From NCBI GenBank assembly GCA_045221575.1, contig JBGUWU010000002.1:78466-142465 (forward strand): 64,000 bases of DNA. The letters are read 5' to 3'. The translations under genes were made by a program, and so were the position numbers. This DNA comes from Scybalousia_A sp045221575. GTDB lineage: Bacteria > Bacteroidota > Bacteroidia > Bacteroidales > P3. Below are positions 26,127-34,513 of the stretch, piece after piece. The notes below the pieces were generated by a model, which was not told the origin of the DNA, searched no databases, and saw only the letters and a program-made list of their open reading frames with translations. The first letter of the stretch is position 1. Every line of letters begins with the position of its first letter.

Positions 26127-28378
26127 ATGTAAATTATGCACCTCCTGGTAATCCTAATCCAATATTATATATAGATAATTTTGGAGGGACATCTGCTGCA
26201 GCACCGCATGTTAGTGGTGTCGCTGCGTTGATATTATCAATAGATTCAAATTTAACTTGGCAACAAGTTAGAGATATAATGGAACTTTCAGCACAAAAGG
26301 TAGGTAATTATGCATATACAATAGATTCTTCTCATGCAAATGGGACATGGCATGAAGAGATGGGTTATGGCTTAATAGATGCTTATCGTTCTGTCCTTAT
26401 GGCAAAATACTATGATTGTTATGCAAATGTAAATAGAATATTAGAATATCTTCAGCAAGATACAATTATTAATGATACTCTTCTTGTTAGGAATGATATA
26501 ACAATACCAGCAGGTAAGACATTAACAGTACAAGGAGTGCTAAAGATGTTTCCAGATACTCGTATTTATGTAAAGGCAGGTGGAAAGTTAGTCGTTAATA
26601 ATGGTACAATAACTAATTATCGAGACTGCAATATGAATGAATATTGGGGCGGAATATATGTTGAAGGACAAACTGATAAACCACAAATAGAAGAATTTCA
26701 AGGAATAGTTGAACTGAATAATGCAGTTATAGAGAACTCACGACTTGCAATTTCTACACAAAATTTTCCAAACAATTGGACAAAGACAGGAGGTATAATT
26801 CAAGCAGAAAATACTATATTTAAAAATAATATAAACAATATTAAACTATTACCATATCGTAATTATTCATTAGAAGATACAACTCAAGAGATAGACAATG
26901 TTTCTTATTTTAAGATGTGTACTTTTGTTTGGAATGATAGCATTCTACCGATGACAGATACGGTTCTTAATCATATAAAGTTACATAATGTTAAGGGAGT
27001 TAGCGTTATAGGTTCAACGTTTAAGAATGATATGACAACCAACGATGTATTAACACATGGAATAATTAGTGAGGGTTCAACATTTTCTTGTGATTGGTTT
27101 ATTAGATTCAATCAGAGGGCAAATATTATAGTAGATACATTCTATACTATGTTTAAAGATTTAAGTTATGGTATTCGTGCAAATAATTCTGAGACAGAAA
27201 ACAAAACATTCAGTGTTACGAATACAAGATTTATAGATAATTATTGCGGTGTTTTTGCAACAAATATCAACGATATAAATATTACAAGAAATTATTTCTT
27301 TATAAAATATACATCAATATCAAATTATTCTTGGGGAGGTTTAGGATTAAGTTTAGAAAATTGTACAGGATATACTGTTGCTAATAATTCTTTAAAAGCA
27401 AGTAATAATATACAAGAAAGTTATACTGTTGGTATACAAATAAAGAATAGCGGTTCAGATGTAAATTTTGTTAATAATAATGAGATACAGAAATTGCATT
27501 ATGGCACACAATCAATAGGAGATAATAGTGGATTGCAATATACATGTAATTCCTTTACAAATAACTATTATGGGATATATGCATATAATATACAAGGCTC
27601 ATCTTTTTTGTGTTCTCAGGGTTCAAGTACTGAGGCAGTATATAATCTATATGTTAATCAGTCATACGCAGACATCTGTTCAAATATTCCTCCGAGTATA
27701 GTATATTATTATCCTGAGAATACGCCAAGTCCAACAATATGTACGAATGTCTCGCCTTATTCAGCTCCTGCACCAGAACCATGTGGAACGATGGGAATAG
27801 GCGATGACTTTTATCTACCACCATTTGGACCGATAATAGATCCAAATCCAGGCTTTGGTCCAAGGGATATGGAAACAAATCTATTATATGATAGCATTAC
27901 AGCAGAATATGAAAGTTTGTTTTTTGCTAATAGAGAGAGTTTAGAAGATTTAGCACAAGAAGATAACTCTTTTGGAGTAAGAGCAAAACAGATACTATAT
28001 TTTAAAGGAATAGATTTGAGTTTTCACCCAATAATACCAATATCAACTTCTAATAATTCTTCAATACTGAACAAAACAAAAGAGCAGATAACAGAAAAAG
28101 GAATAGAAATCTCAGAAGAATATATCTTAACGCCAAATCCAGCGAATAACGAAGTTGAGATAAAGACAGCAAACAGAGAAAAGAATACAAAACAACACAT
28201 TACCACAACAGAAAACACTATAAAACAAGTAACAATACTTGACTTACAAGGCAAAGAACTAAAGACATTTGATAACACAACAACGTTTAATATCGCTTCT
28301 TTAAAACCTGGAACCTATTTACTAAAAATCAAAGACGGTGAAAATAAACTTCATTATCAAAAACTTGTTAAACGATAA
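26054..28378 (+). CDS. subtilase C-terminal fragment with beta-helix and T9SS type A sorting domain
   Basis: The open frame entering at 26054 is meaningful only from about IPTTASVN onward (nt about 26105). It carries GTSAAAPHVSG with the catalytic Ser, a tail of parallel beta-helix-like repeats (residues about 150-520, with recurring N-rich ITNY, IENS and VANNS turns), and a C-terminal 80-residue type A sorting domain. The apparent start ATG inside the first fragment is probably not used, so this half is expressed only if the frame is restored. Confidence 0.65.
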   Translation: MGKSIWNEFIYSRTRYIIPTTASVNVNYAPPGNPNPILYIDNFGGTSAAAPHVSGVAALILSIDSNLTWQQVRDIMELSAQKVGNYAYTIDSSHANGTWHEEMGYGLIDAYRSVLMAKYYDCYANVNRILEYLQQDTIINDTLLVRNDITIPAGKTLTVQGVLKMFPDTRIYVKAGGKLVVNNGTITNYRDCNMNEYWGGIYVEGQTDKPQIEEFQGIVELNNAVIENSRLAISTQNFPNNWTKTGGIIQAENTIFKNNINNIKLLPYRNYSLEDTTQEIDNVSYFKMCTFVWNDSILPMTDTVLNHIKLHNVKGVSVIGSTFKNDMTTNDVLTHGIISEGSTFSCDWFIRFNQRANIIVDTFYTMFKDLSYGIRANNSETENKTFSVTNTRFIDNYCGVFATNINDINITRNYFFIKYTSISNYSWGGLGLSLENCTGYTVANNSLKASNNIQESYTVGIQIKNSGSDVNFVNNNEIQKLHYGTQSIGDNSGLQYTCNSFTNNYYGIYAYNIQGSSFLCSQGSSTEAVYNLYVNQSYADICSNIPPSIVYYYPENTPSPTICTNVSPYSAPAPEPCGTMGIGDDFYLPPFGPIIDPNPGFGPRDMETNLLYDSITAEYESLFFANRESLEDLAQEDNSFGVRAKQILYFKGIDLSFHPIIPISTSNNSSILNKTKEQITEKGIEISEEYILTPNPANNEVEIKTANREKNTKQHITTTENTIKQVTILDLQGKELKTFDNTTTFNIASLKPGTYLLKIKDGENKLHYQKLVKR

Positions 28379-28392
28379 AACTACTTCATCTA

Positions 28393-28477
28393 ATTAGAAA
28401 TTAGAAATTGGGGTGGCTTCGAAGAAGACAGCCAAATTGCTACAAGAAATTAGAAATAGTAATTAGAAATTAGAAAT
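28393..28477. repeat. heptamer repeats ATTAGAA flanking a small GC-richer palindrome
   Basis: ATTAGAA occurs in tandem at 28393-28406, and again at 28449-28455, 28462-28468 and 28469-28475. Between the blocks lies TGGCT (28414-28418) pairing with AGCCA (28430-28434), with CTTCGAAG inside at 28417-28424. A related heptamer array occurs at 47347-47381. Confidence 0.7.
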
Positions 28478-28534
28478 GAATGGATTCACGCTTATAAATT
28501 TTTAATTGCTATGCGTAATTTCTCCTTTCTTTTC

Positions 28535-28703
28535 CGCCAAAAGAGGAAAGAAATTTGCCAAACGGCGTTTTGTTGCCGCCAAACTTGGTTTTCGTTGTAA
28601 AAAACTATTTTTTTTGACCCTCAAAAATAGTTTTTTTTTGACACAAAGACTTGATTTGGCGTCAAACAAATCAAAAGTGGCGAAAATTATTCTTTATTTG
28701 GCG
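28535..28703. repeat. 170-bp imperfect palindrome with a central 14-bp hairpin
   Basis: The centre is a perfect stem, AAAAAACTATTTTT (28599-28612) against AAAAATAGTTTTTT (28623-28636). Outward, the arms stay alignable as inverted copies: CGCCAAA at 28535 against TTTGGCG at 28697; TTGCCA at about 28555 against GTGGCGA at about 28677; GCCGCCAAAC at 28575 against TTTGGCGTC at 28655. It lies in the 539-bp gap between the subtilase and the patatin gene. No transposase or target duplication is visible. A 67-codon open frame across it looks accidental. Confidence 0.7.
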
Positions 28704-28722
28704 AGATAAAAACAAGCTTTCC

Positions 28723-28755
28723 TTTTGGTTTGTTGGCTATTTATTTGTAATTTTG
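28723..28755 (+). promoter_or_regulatory. promoter of the patatin-LolD-RlmB group
   Basis: TTTTG (28723-28727), 20 bp, then TAATTTTG (28748-28755). It gives a leader of about 155 nt containing the 21-bp repeats at 28784-28867. Confidence 0.6.
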
Positions 28756-28783
28756 CAAGTCTTATTTTGTAGAGAGAAGCATA

Positions 28784-28867
28784 TCTATTATAGAAAAGAA
28801 TAATTCTATTATAGAAATAAGCAAATCTTTTACAGAAAGAAATGTATCTATTTATAAAATAGTGTAG
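28784..28867 (+). repeat. tandem array of four 21-bp units (array C) in the patatin leader
   Basis: Units begin at 28784, 28805, 28826 and 28847. The first two share TCTATTATAGAAA; the third reads TCTTTTACAGAAA and the fourth TCTATTTATAAAA. The first two contain the dyad TCTAT-T-ATAGA. The sequence differs from arrays A and B but the period and copy number are the same. Confidence 0.7.
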
Positions 28868-28917
28868 TTATTAATAAAAAGCAGACACTTGTTGGTGAAA
28901 AATAAGATTGTTAATAT

Positions 28918-31251
28918 TTGAAGAAGTTGGTAAGACACATATTATTGTTTTGTTTTCTTGTGATGTGTTTTTCTTCCTTAAATGCTCAAGAAAAACAAAC
29001 ACTTGGCTTGACTCTGAGTGGTGGAGGCGCTAAGGGTTTGGCTCATATCGGTGTTTTGAAAGCATTGGAACAAGAAAATATTCCTATAGACTATATTTGT
29101 GGAACGTCAATGGGTGCAATTATAGGTGGTTTGTATGCTTCGGGCTATAGTGTTGAAGAAATTGAAAACATATTCCTTTCAAAAGAGTTTGAAAATCTGC
29201 TTTCAGGTATAATAGAACAAGATATTGAGCCACAATACTATAAAGATAAGGATGATGCTTCTATTATAAAGATTAATTTAAATGCAGAAAACAAACTCAA
29301 AGCAAGTCTGCCTATGAGTTTTGTAGATCCTACAAGATTGGATTATGCTTTTATGAGTTTCTTTTCTTCGGCTACAAAAGCTTGTAAGGGAGATTTCAAC
29401 AAGTTAATGTTGCCTTTCTTTTGCGTAGCCACCAATGTAACAGACAATTGTCAGGCTATTTTACGCACAGGCGATCTCTCTTCTTCCATAAGAGCCTCTA
29501 TGACTTTTCCTTTCGTGTTTGCTCCGATAGAGATAGATGGAAAGATGATGTGTGATGGCGGAGTTTATAATAACTTTCCAGCAAAAGAAATGCAGGAATT
29601 CTATTCTCCAACACTGATAATAGGTTCTAAGGTGGTGAACAACTATGATAATCCTAACAATGAAGATGTTGTGCTGTACATAGAGAATATGATTACTTAT
29701 GATACCAAATATGATATTCCAACAGACAATGGTATTATGATAGAAACAGATATGTCGGACATATCAATTATGGGTTTTGATAAGAAAAAGGAGTGTATAG
29801 ATAGAGGATACAACACAGCGCTGAAATATATCAAAGAAATAAAACAGAAATTTTCACGTACTCAAACGAAAGAGGAACTTGATAAAAAGAGAAAAGTTTT
29901 TAATGAAAAAAGGACAGATGTTACAATAGGTAAGATTATCATTAAAGGAGTAGGAGAAAAACAGAAATATTTCTTTGAACGCTTGCTTACACAAAATCTT
30001 CATGATGATACACTAACACTTGAGAGTCTTAGAGATAATTACCTCGCTTTGAGTAGTTATCCTAATGTTAAAAGTATTAGTCCTTATATTTATTATGATT
30101 ATTTTCTTTATCAATATGTATTAGAATTAAACATTAGAACACAAAGAACTTTAAGTACAAAAATAGGAGGAATAATATCTTCTGACCCAATCAGCAATAT
30201 ATTTCTTGGATTAGACTATACTTCAATAGGAATGAACGCTTGGCGACACAAAATCAACGGTTATATAGGCAGATATTACAAATCCTTTATGTATGACATT
30301 GCTTTGCATGTTCCAAATCCTATTGCTCCGTTTATGTTAGAAGGAGTTGTGAATATAAATCGTTGGAATTTTTACAGAAGTCATTCTCCTTTGTTTGAGT
30401 ATTCTGCAGTTAATTATTTGATACAGAATGAAAACAATGCTCAAATTAAGGTTTCGTTTCCTATATCACGTAGAGATAAGTGCGTATTCAAGGTTGGCTA
30501 TGGTCTTATTGACGATGATTATTTCTTAAATGACTATATCATTTCTACGGATACAAGTGATAATACAACATTTAGTCATTTGGTACTTGGATTTAAAAGA
30601 GAATATAATTCGTTAGATGATAACATTCTGCCAACACGAGGAGTGTTCTCTAAGATAACGATACAATATGTTAATGGGGTAGAGAAGTTTGATGCAGGAA
30701 ACAAGACTAACGATTACGAAGATTACAGAAGAAAGCACAGTTGGGCTCAAATTAATTTTGAGAACAAAGTATATACGCCAATAAGCGATAGATATTCATT
30801 AGGATTTAACACAAAGATATTCTATTCTTTTCAAGATTTGTTCTATACTAAAAAGAATTCTCTTTTAAATGCAGGAATATATTCACCATCTTCGGAAACT
30901 CTTACAAGTTTTTATCCTGAATATCGGTCAAATCAGTATCTTGCCGGAGGATTAGACCAGGTTTTTAAGTTAGGTTCATTTATTCTTGGAGGATTAGAAC
31001 TTAGGGTTGGAACCTATGCTTTTGTTCCTATCAGAGAAATACTTGAGAACAAACAGATGCAACCTTATTATGGAGAGTTTTTTAAACGAGCATACTGTAT
31101 TGCAAGTTCTTCTTTGGTGATAACAACAAGGTTAGGCAATCTTTCGTTTTCGCTTTCGTATCATCAAAGAGAGGATAAAGATACAAATCCTTGGAATTTT
31201 GTAGTTAGTTTTGGTAAGATTATTTTTAATGAAAAAAATATAGATAGATGA
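28918..31251 (+). CDS. patatin-like phospholipase with C-terminal outer-membrane barrel
   Basis: Secreted lipolytic protein resembling the patatin/POTRA/barrel architecture of PlpD-type (type Vd) autotransporters and RssA-like enzymes. The start is a TTG at 28918: it gives a proper signal peptide (MKKLVRHILLFCFLVMCFSSLNAQ), no ATG precedes it in frame, and the next ATG would cut the signal. The oxyanion loop is GGGAKGLAHIG, the nucleophile is in GTSMGA, and the Asp of the dyad is in CDGGVYNNFPA, so it looks active. A POTRA-like segment (residues about 330-410) and an aromatic-rich beta-barrel region follow to residue 777, ending FVVSFGKIIFNEKNIDR. It overlaps the LolD-like gene by four bases. 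Confidence 0.9.
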   Translation: MKKLVRHILLFCFLVMCFSSLNAQEKQTLGLTLSGGGAKGLAHIGVLKALEQENIPIDYICGTSMGAIIGGLYASGYSVEEIENIFLSKEFENLLSGIIEQDIEPQYYKDKDDASIIKINLNAENKLKASLPMSFVDPTRLDYAFMSFFSSATKACKGDFNKLMLPFFCVATNVTDNCQAILRTGDLSSSIRASMTFPFVFAPIEIDGKMMCDGGVYNNFPAKEMQEFYSPTLIIGSKVVNNYDNPNNEDVVLYIENMITYDTKYDIPTDNGIMIETDMSDISIMGFDKKKECIDRGYNTALKYIKEIKQKFSRTQTKEELDKKRKVFNEKRTDVTIGKIIIKGVGEKQKYFFERLLTQNLHDDTLTLESLRDNYLALSSYPNVKSISPYIYYDYFLYQYVLELNIRTQRTLSTKIGGIISSDPISNIFLGLDYTSIGMNAWRHKINGYIGRYYKSFMYDIALHVPNPIAPFMLEGVVNINRWNFYRSHSPLFEYSAVNYLIQNENNAQIKVSFPISRRDKCVFKVGYGLIDDDYFLNDYIISTDTSDNTTFSHLVLGFKREYNSLDDNILPTRGVFSKITIQYVNGVEKFDAGNKTNDYEDYRRKHSWAQINFENKVYTPISDRYSLGFNTKIFYSFQDLFYTKKNSLLNAGIYSPSSETLTSFYPEYRSNQYLAGGLDQVFKLGSFILGGLELRVGTYAFVPIREILENKQMQPYYGEFFKRAYCIASSSLVITTRLGNLSFSLSYHQREDKDTNPWNFVVSFGKIIFNEKNIDR

Positions 31252-31901
31252 TAATACTGAAAAATATATCAAAGTCTTTTGATTCTCTAAAAGTGTTAAA
31301 AGATATAAGTTTGCAGATTAATGATGCTGAAATAGTAAGTATCAGTGGTATGTCGGGAGCTGGCAAAACAACTCTTTTGAATATTATGGGAACATTAGAT
31401 AAGGCTGATAGTGGAGAGATTATTGTGAATGGTAAAAATGTAGCTGGACTATCCGACAAAGAACTATCTGCTTTTAGAAATAAAGAGATTGGTTTTGTGT
31501 TTCAGTTTCATCACCTTCTAAGCGAATTTACAGCTTTAGAGAACGCTATTATGCCTGCTTTGATTTTGGGAACTAACGAAAAAGAAGCCTCAATAAAAGC
31601 AAGAGAACTATTTGACTTGCTTGGTATTAAAGGTAAGGAAGATAGTTTCCCTAATGAATTGTCAGGAGGAGAACAACAACGAGTAGCAATCATTAGAGCT
31701 TTGATTAATTCTCCTTCTGTTGTTCTTGCAGATGAGCCAACAGGTAATCTTGATTCTCAAAATGCAAAAGCCTTGTTTGATTTATTTTTTATGTTAAGAG
31801 ATAAACTGCATCAGACTTTTGTTATAGTAACACATGCTAAGGATTTATCTGCTCGCTGTGACAGAGAGTTAATAATAAGTGATGGTAAAATATTAAAATA
31901 G
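31248..31901 (+). CDS. lolD: LolD-like ABC transporter ATP-binding protein
   Basis: ATPase of an export-type ABC system related to LolCDE, which releases lipoproteins from the inner membrane, or to MacB/FtsE. Walker A is GMSGAGKTT (residues about 34-42), and the FQFHHLLSEFTALENA Q-loop segment is very LolD-like. The signature is LSGGEQQRVA and Walker B ends LADEPTGNLDSQ. Its 217 residues are a typical size. The start overlaps the patatin stop (ATGA), and rlmB follows seven bases later. The LolC/E-type membrane partner is not in the window. Confidence 0.85.
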   Translation: MIILKNISKSFDSLKVLKDISLQINDAEIVSISGMSGAGKTTLLNIMGTLDKADSGEIIVNGKNVAGLSDKELSAFRNKEIGFVFQFHHLLSEFTALENAIMPALILGTNEKEASIKARELFDLLGIKGKEDSFPNELSGGEQQRVAIIRALINSPSVVLADEPTGNLDSQNAKALFDLFFMLRDKLHQTFVIVTHAKDLSARCDRELIISDGKILK

Positions 31902-31908
31902 AATAAAA

Positions 31909-32658
31909 ATGGCAAAAGAAAATATAATATATGGTTATCGTCCTATCGTTGAAGCAATAAGAGAAGGCAAACAGATAGAAAAACTTCTTATTCAAACCAA
32001 CCTAAATAACGAATCTATACGAAATATTAAGGAAGAGTTAAGGAAACAAGAACAAAATATTAAAATACAATATGTTCCCATTGAAAAATTAAACTCTATT
32101 ACACGTGGAGAAAATCATCAGGGACTTGTTGCTTATGCTTCTTTGATAGAATATAAAGGCTTGGAAGAAGAAATAGAAAAAGCCATAAACAGCAAAAACG
32201 TTCCTTTTATCTTGATTCTTGACCATATAACAGACGTTCGTAATCTTGGAGCCATAGCAAGAACAGCTGAATGTGCAGGAGTTACATGTTTAATAGTGCC
32301 AGAAGAAGGTTCAGCAGCAATAAATGAAGATGCGGTTAAGACTTCTGCTGGTGCATTACTCCGTCTTCCTATCTGTAAAGTAAAAAATATTAAAACTACT
32401 CTCAATTACTTAAAACAAAGTGGAATAAAGATATTTGCTGCAACAGAGAAAGCAAGTAATGTTTATACAAAAGAAGATTATAATCTTCCTTGTGCTATTA
32501 TTATGGGAGCAGAAGATAAGGGAATATCAAAAGAAGCGTTAAAATTGTCAGATGCTTTAATAACCATACCAATAAAAGGTAATATAGAGTCGTTGAATGT
32601 TAGTGTTGCAGCAGGAGTTATTATATACGAAGTTGTAAGACAAAGAAATAATAACTAA
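31909..32658 (+). CDS. rlmB: 23S rRNA (guanosine-2'-O-)-methyltransferase RlmB-type
   Basis: SPOUT-class methyltransferase that methylates G2251 of 23S rRNA in E. coli. It has an N-terminal substrate-binding domain (YGYRPIVEAIREGKQIEKLLI) and a C-terminal knotted SPOUT domain with DHITDVRNLGAIARTAE, GAEDKGISKEAL and SLNVSVAAG, the three usual motifs. 249 residues. It ends a run with patatin and lolD and is followed by a convergent T9SS gene. The trmH-like gene at 35924 is a relative, but clearly shorter and of another subtype. Confidence 0.92.
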   Translation: MAKENIIYGYRPIVEAIREGKQIEKLLIQTNLNNESIRNIKEELRKQEQNIKIQYVPIEKLNSITRGENHQGLVAYASLIEYKGLEEEIEKAINSKNVPFILILDHITDVRNLGAIARTAECAGVTCLIVPEEGSAAINEDAVKTSAGALLRLPICKVKNIKTTLNYLKQSGIKIFAATEKASNVYTKEDYNLPCAIIMGAEDKGISKEALKLSDALITIPIKGNIESLNVSVAAGVIIYEVVRQRNNN

Positions 32659-32723
32659 GTACTGCTAAATTAGATAAACAAACGGACTTTTTGTGCTTTG
32701 AAACTAAAGACTATTACAATATA

Positions 32724-34445
32724 TTATCGTAATACTTCAATAGTTCCAGAGAATTCAAAAGATTTCTCTTTTCCTTTGGCATAAAAACGATAGAAGAATG
32801 TTCCAGCAGAAGTATTTGTTGCTGCAGGATCCCAAAAGTCTTCTCGTTTTTGAATATTCTTTTTTGAATAAACTTTTTTTCCGTAACGAGAATAGATATG
32901 TAATTCAGTTTCGTCAAATATGCGTTGTTCCAAAAGGTTGTAAATCTCAAAAATATCATTAATTCCATCTCCGTTTGCTGTTATGACGTTAGGAAATTTA
33001 AGTTCTATTACCGTAAGATTAATAACGTACGTACTATCACAACCGTATTCTGTTTGGAAAGTTTTTGAGTATATACCACTTTCACTTTCATCAAATCCAT
33101 AAAGAGTAAATCTGTGTCCTTTATATATTTGACAATCCAAAGAGTCTAAGAAAGTAGGATTGACGACCAAAGAAAGTGTTGATAAGCTATCACAACCATC
33201 TACAGATTGTAAGAACTTGGTGTAAATACCGGTGTATTGTTCATCAAAATTGAAATCTGTGTAAGAAGTATCATCGCATATTTCTGCAAAAATAGTGTCG
33301 TTGTAAGTCGGATTTACGTTTAAAAGAAGTGTAATAATACTATCACAACCGTTGATAGTGTGTAATGTGTCAATATATTCTCCTGTGGCATTAAGAACAG
33401 AACCTAAGAAGTCGTAGGTTTCGTTATCACATATACTTACCTGTAAAGTGTCGTGATAATTAGGATAGTAACTTAAATTTAATGTTCTTATTGTATCTCT
33501 ACTTTCTGTATATATAGTGTCAGTGTAGGTTCCTTCATCATATAAAGCAATATTATTTATAAAGATAAAAGAATCACCACTACAGATAGAAGCATCTATT
33601 GTATCATAAAGGTAAGATATGTTTTGCAAAACAACGGTATCGGTTGCATAACAAAGTTCATGTACTTCTATGTTATCTATGGCAAAATCGTTACCTCCTC
33701 CTGAAGTGTTTTGATTAACTATTGTTATTGTAGCTGTTGAATTGTTGCCACTATTCCAAATTTGATAGTATTTGTCCCATTGAAATATGTTTGTGGAGAT
33801 AGGGAATATGTTTCCAACCATTTGACCATCAATAGAGAATTGAAAACGTGCGATATTAGAATTCGTAGCCATATTGTCTATATTCGCCGCTTCAAACTTT
33901 ACAACATAGTTTGTATGAGGTTGAATGTTGTTTATCGTAGTTTGATAAACAACAATTCCAGGACTGGTCGCTCCATTTACAATAAGCATATTTCCATCAT
34001 GAGTGGCATTGACCCAATTTTGATGATAGTTATGCGGGTTAGTTCCTACTGAATAGGTGCCTTCATACCAAAGAGCTTGTGTTCCTGTGTATGAGATGTA
34101 AGAAAGTTGAGATGTAAAACCTGTATTTCCTGCCGAAAAATCACCATTTGTTATTAAGTTGTCTGGATTTTCATAAACAACTTCAACAGAATATGTTTTT
34201 GTTTCGCCAACTTGTAGTGTAGTAGTAGGGTGGAGAGAGTCTGTAACGTCTAAATTATCGCCACTCCAAGCGATAGAATAGTTAGGAACGGAATCCAAAG
34301 AGAATACAATATTTTCTGCTTGATTATTATAGTAGATTGTGTCGTTAGGAAAAATATTTATTGAACAGTTGTTAGTCAAGCCTTGTGAAAATACTTCGGT
34401 ACAACACAAGATAATGACTAATAATATAGACAACTTTCTTTTCAT
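32724..34445 (-). CDS. secreted protein with GCDS repeats and T9SS type B sorting domain
   Basis: 573 residues with signal peptide (ending EVFSQ). Residues about 95-270 look like a carbohydrate-binding-type jelly roll (LITNGDFSAGNTGF ... AIDNIEV). Then three or four repeats of about 45 residues follow, each ending near GCDS-x-x-L-x-L-x-V and including DTIFAEICDD/DTLQVSICDN strands, typical of Bacteroidetes surface proteins. The last 90 residues (FPNVITANGDGINDIFEIY ... YSRYGKKVY ... FEFSGTIEVLR) are a CHU_C type B sorting domain. Likely a surface adhesin or matrix protein; no catalytic domain is visible. Confidence 0.88.
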   Translation of the reverse strand: MKRKLSILLVIILCCTEVFSQGLTNNCSINIFPNDTIYYNNQAENIVFSLDSVPNYSIAWSGDNLDVTDSLHPTTTLQVGETKTYSVEVVYENPDNLITNGDFSAGNTGFTSQLSYISYTGTQALWYEGTYSVGTNPHNYHQNWVNATHDGNMLIVNGATSPGIVVYQTTINNIQPHTNYVVKFEAANIDNMATNSNIARFQFSIDGQMVGNIFPISTNIFQWDKYYQIWNSGNNSTATITIVNQNTSGGGNDFAIDNIEVHELCYATDTVVLQNISYLYDTIDASICSGDSFIFINNIALYDEGTYTDTIYTESRDTIRTLNLSYYPNYHDTLQVSICDNETYDFLGSVLNATGEYIDTLHTINGCDSIITLLLNVNPTYNDTIFAEICDDTSYTDFNFDEQYTGIYTKFLQSVDGCDSLSTLSLVVNPTFLDSLDCQIYKGHRFTLYGFDESESGIYSKTFQTEYGCDSTYVINLTVIELKFPNVITANGDGINDIFEIYNLLEQRIFDETELHIYSRYGKKVYSKKNIQKREDFWDPAATNTSAGTFFYRFYAKGKEKSFEFSGTIEVLR

Positions 34446-34513
34446 AAATAATGACTAATAACCATAGTTGTATAGAAAAAATTATTCCAAAACCAACCTA
34501 AAGAATAATATTT

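Larger units (their letters stand above)
24819..28378 (+). pseudogene. T9SS-exported subtilisin-like protease split by a single frameshift
   Basis: Taken together the two overlapping frames encode one S8 family serine protease of about 1185 residues: signal peptide, propeptide region (about 20-200), catalytic Asp244 (ALIDDG) and His278 (GSHGTACAG) in the first frame. The second frame holds the catalytic Ser (GGTSAAAPHVSG, codon at 26192), a right-handed beta-helix-like stretch, and a T9SS type A sorting domain (LTPNPANNEVEIK ... LKPGTYLLKIKDG). The break is near 26097-26107, where one missing base would restore a natural VAPGI..IPTTAS junction. Either the gene is inactivated, or the base is a sequencing error. 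No slippery heptamer supports programmed frameshifting. Confidence 0.8.

Noticed and set aside
28506..28709. 67-codon open frame
   Set aside because: It spans the imperfect palindrome, has no start context or signal, and the product is an artefact-like basic string.
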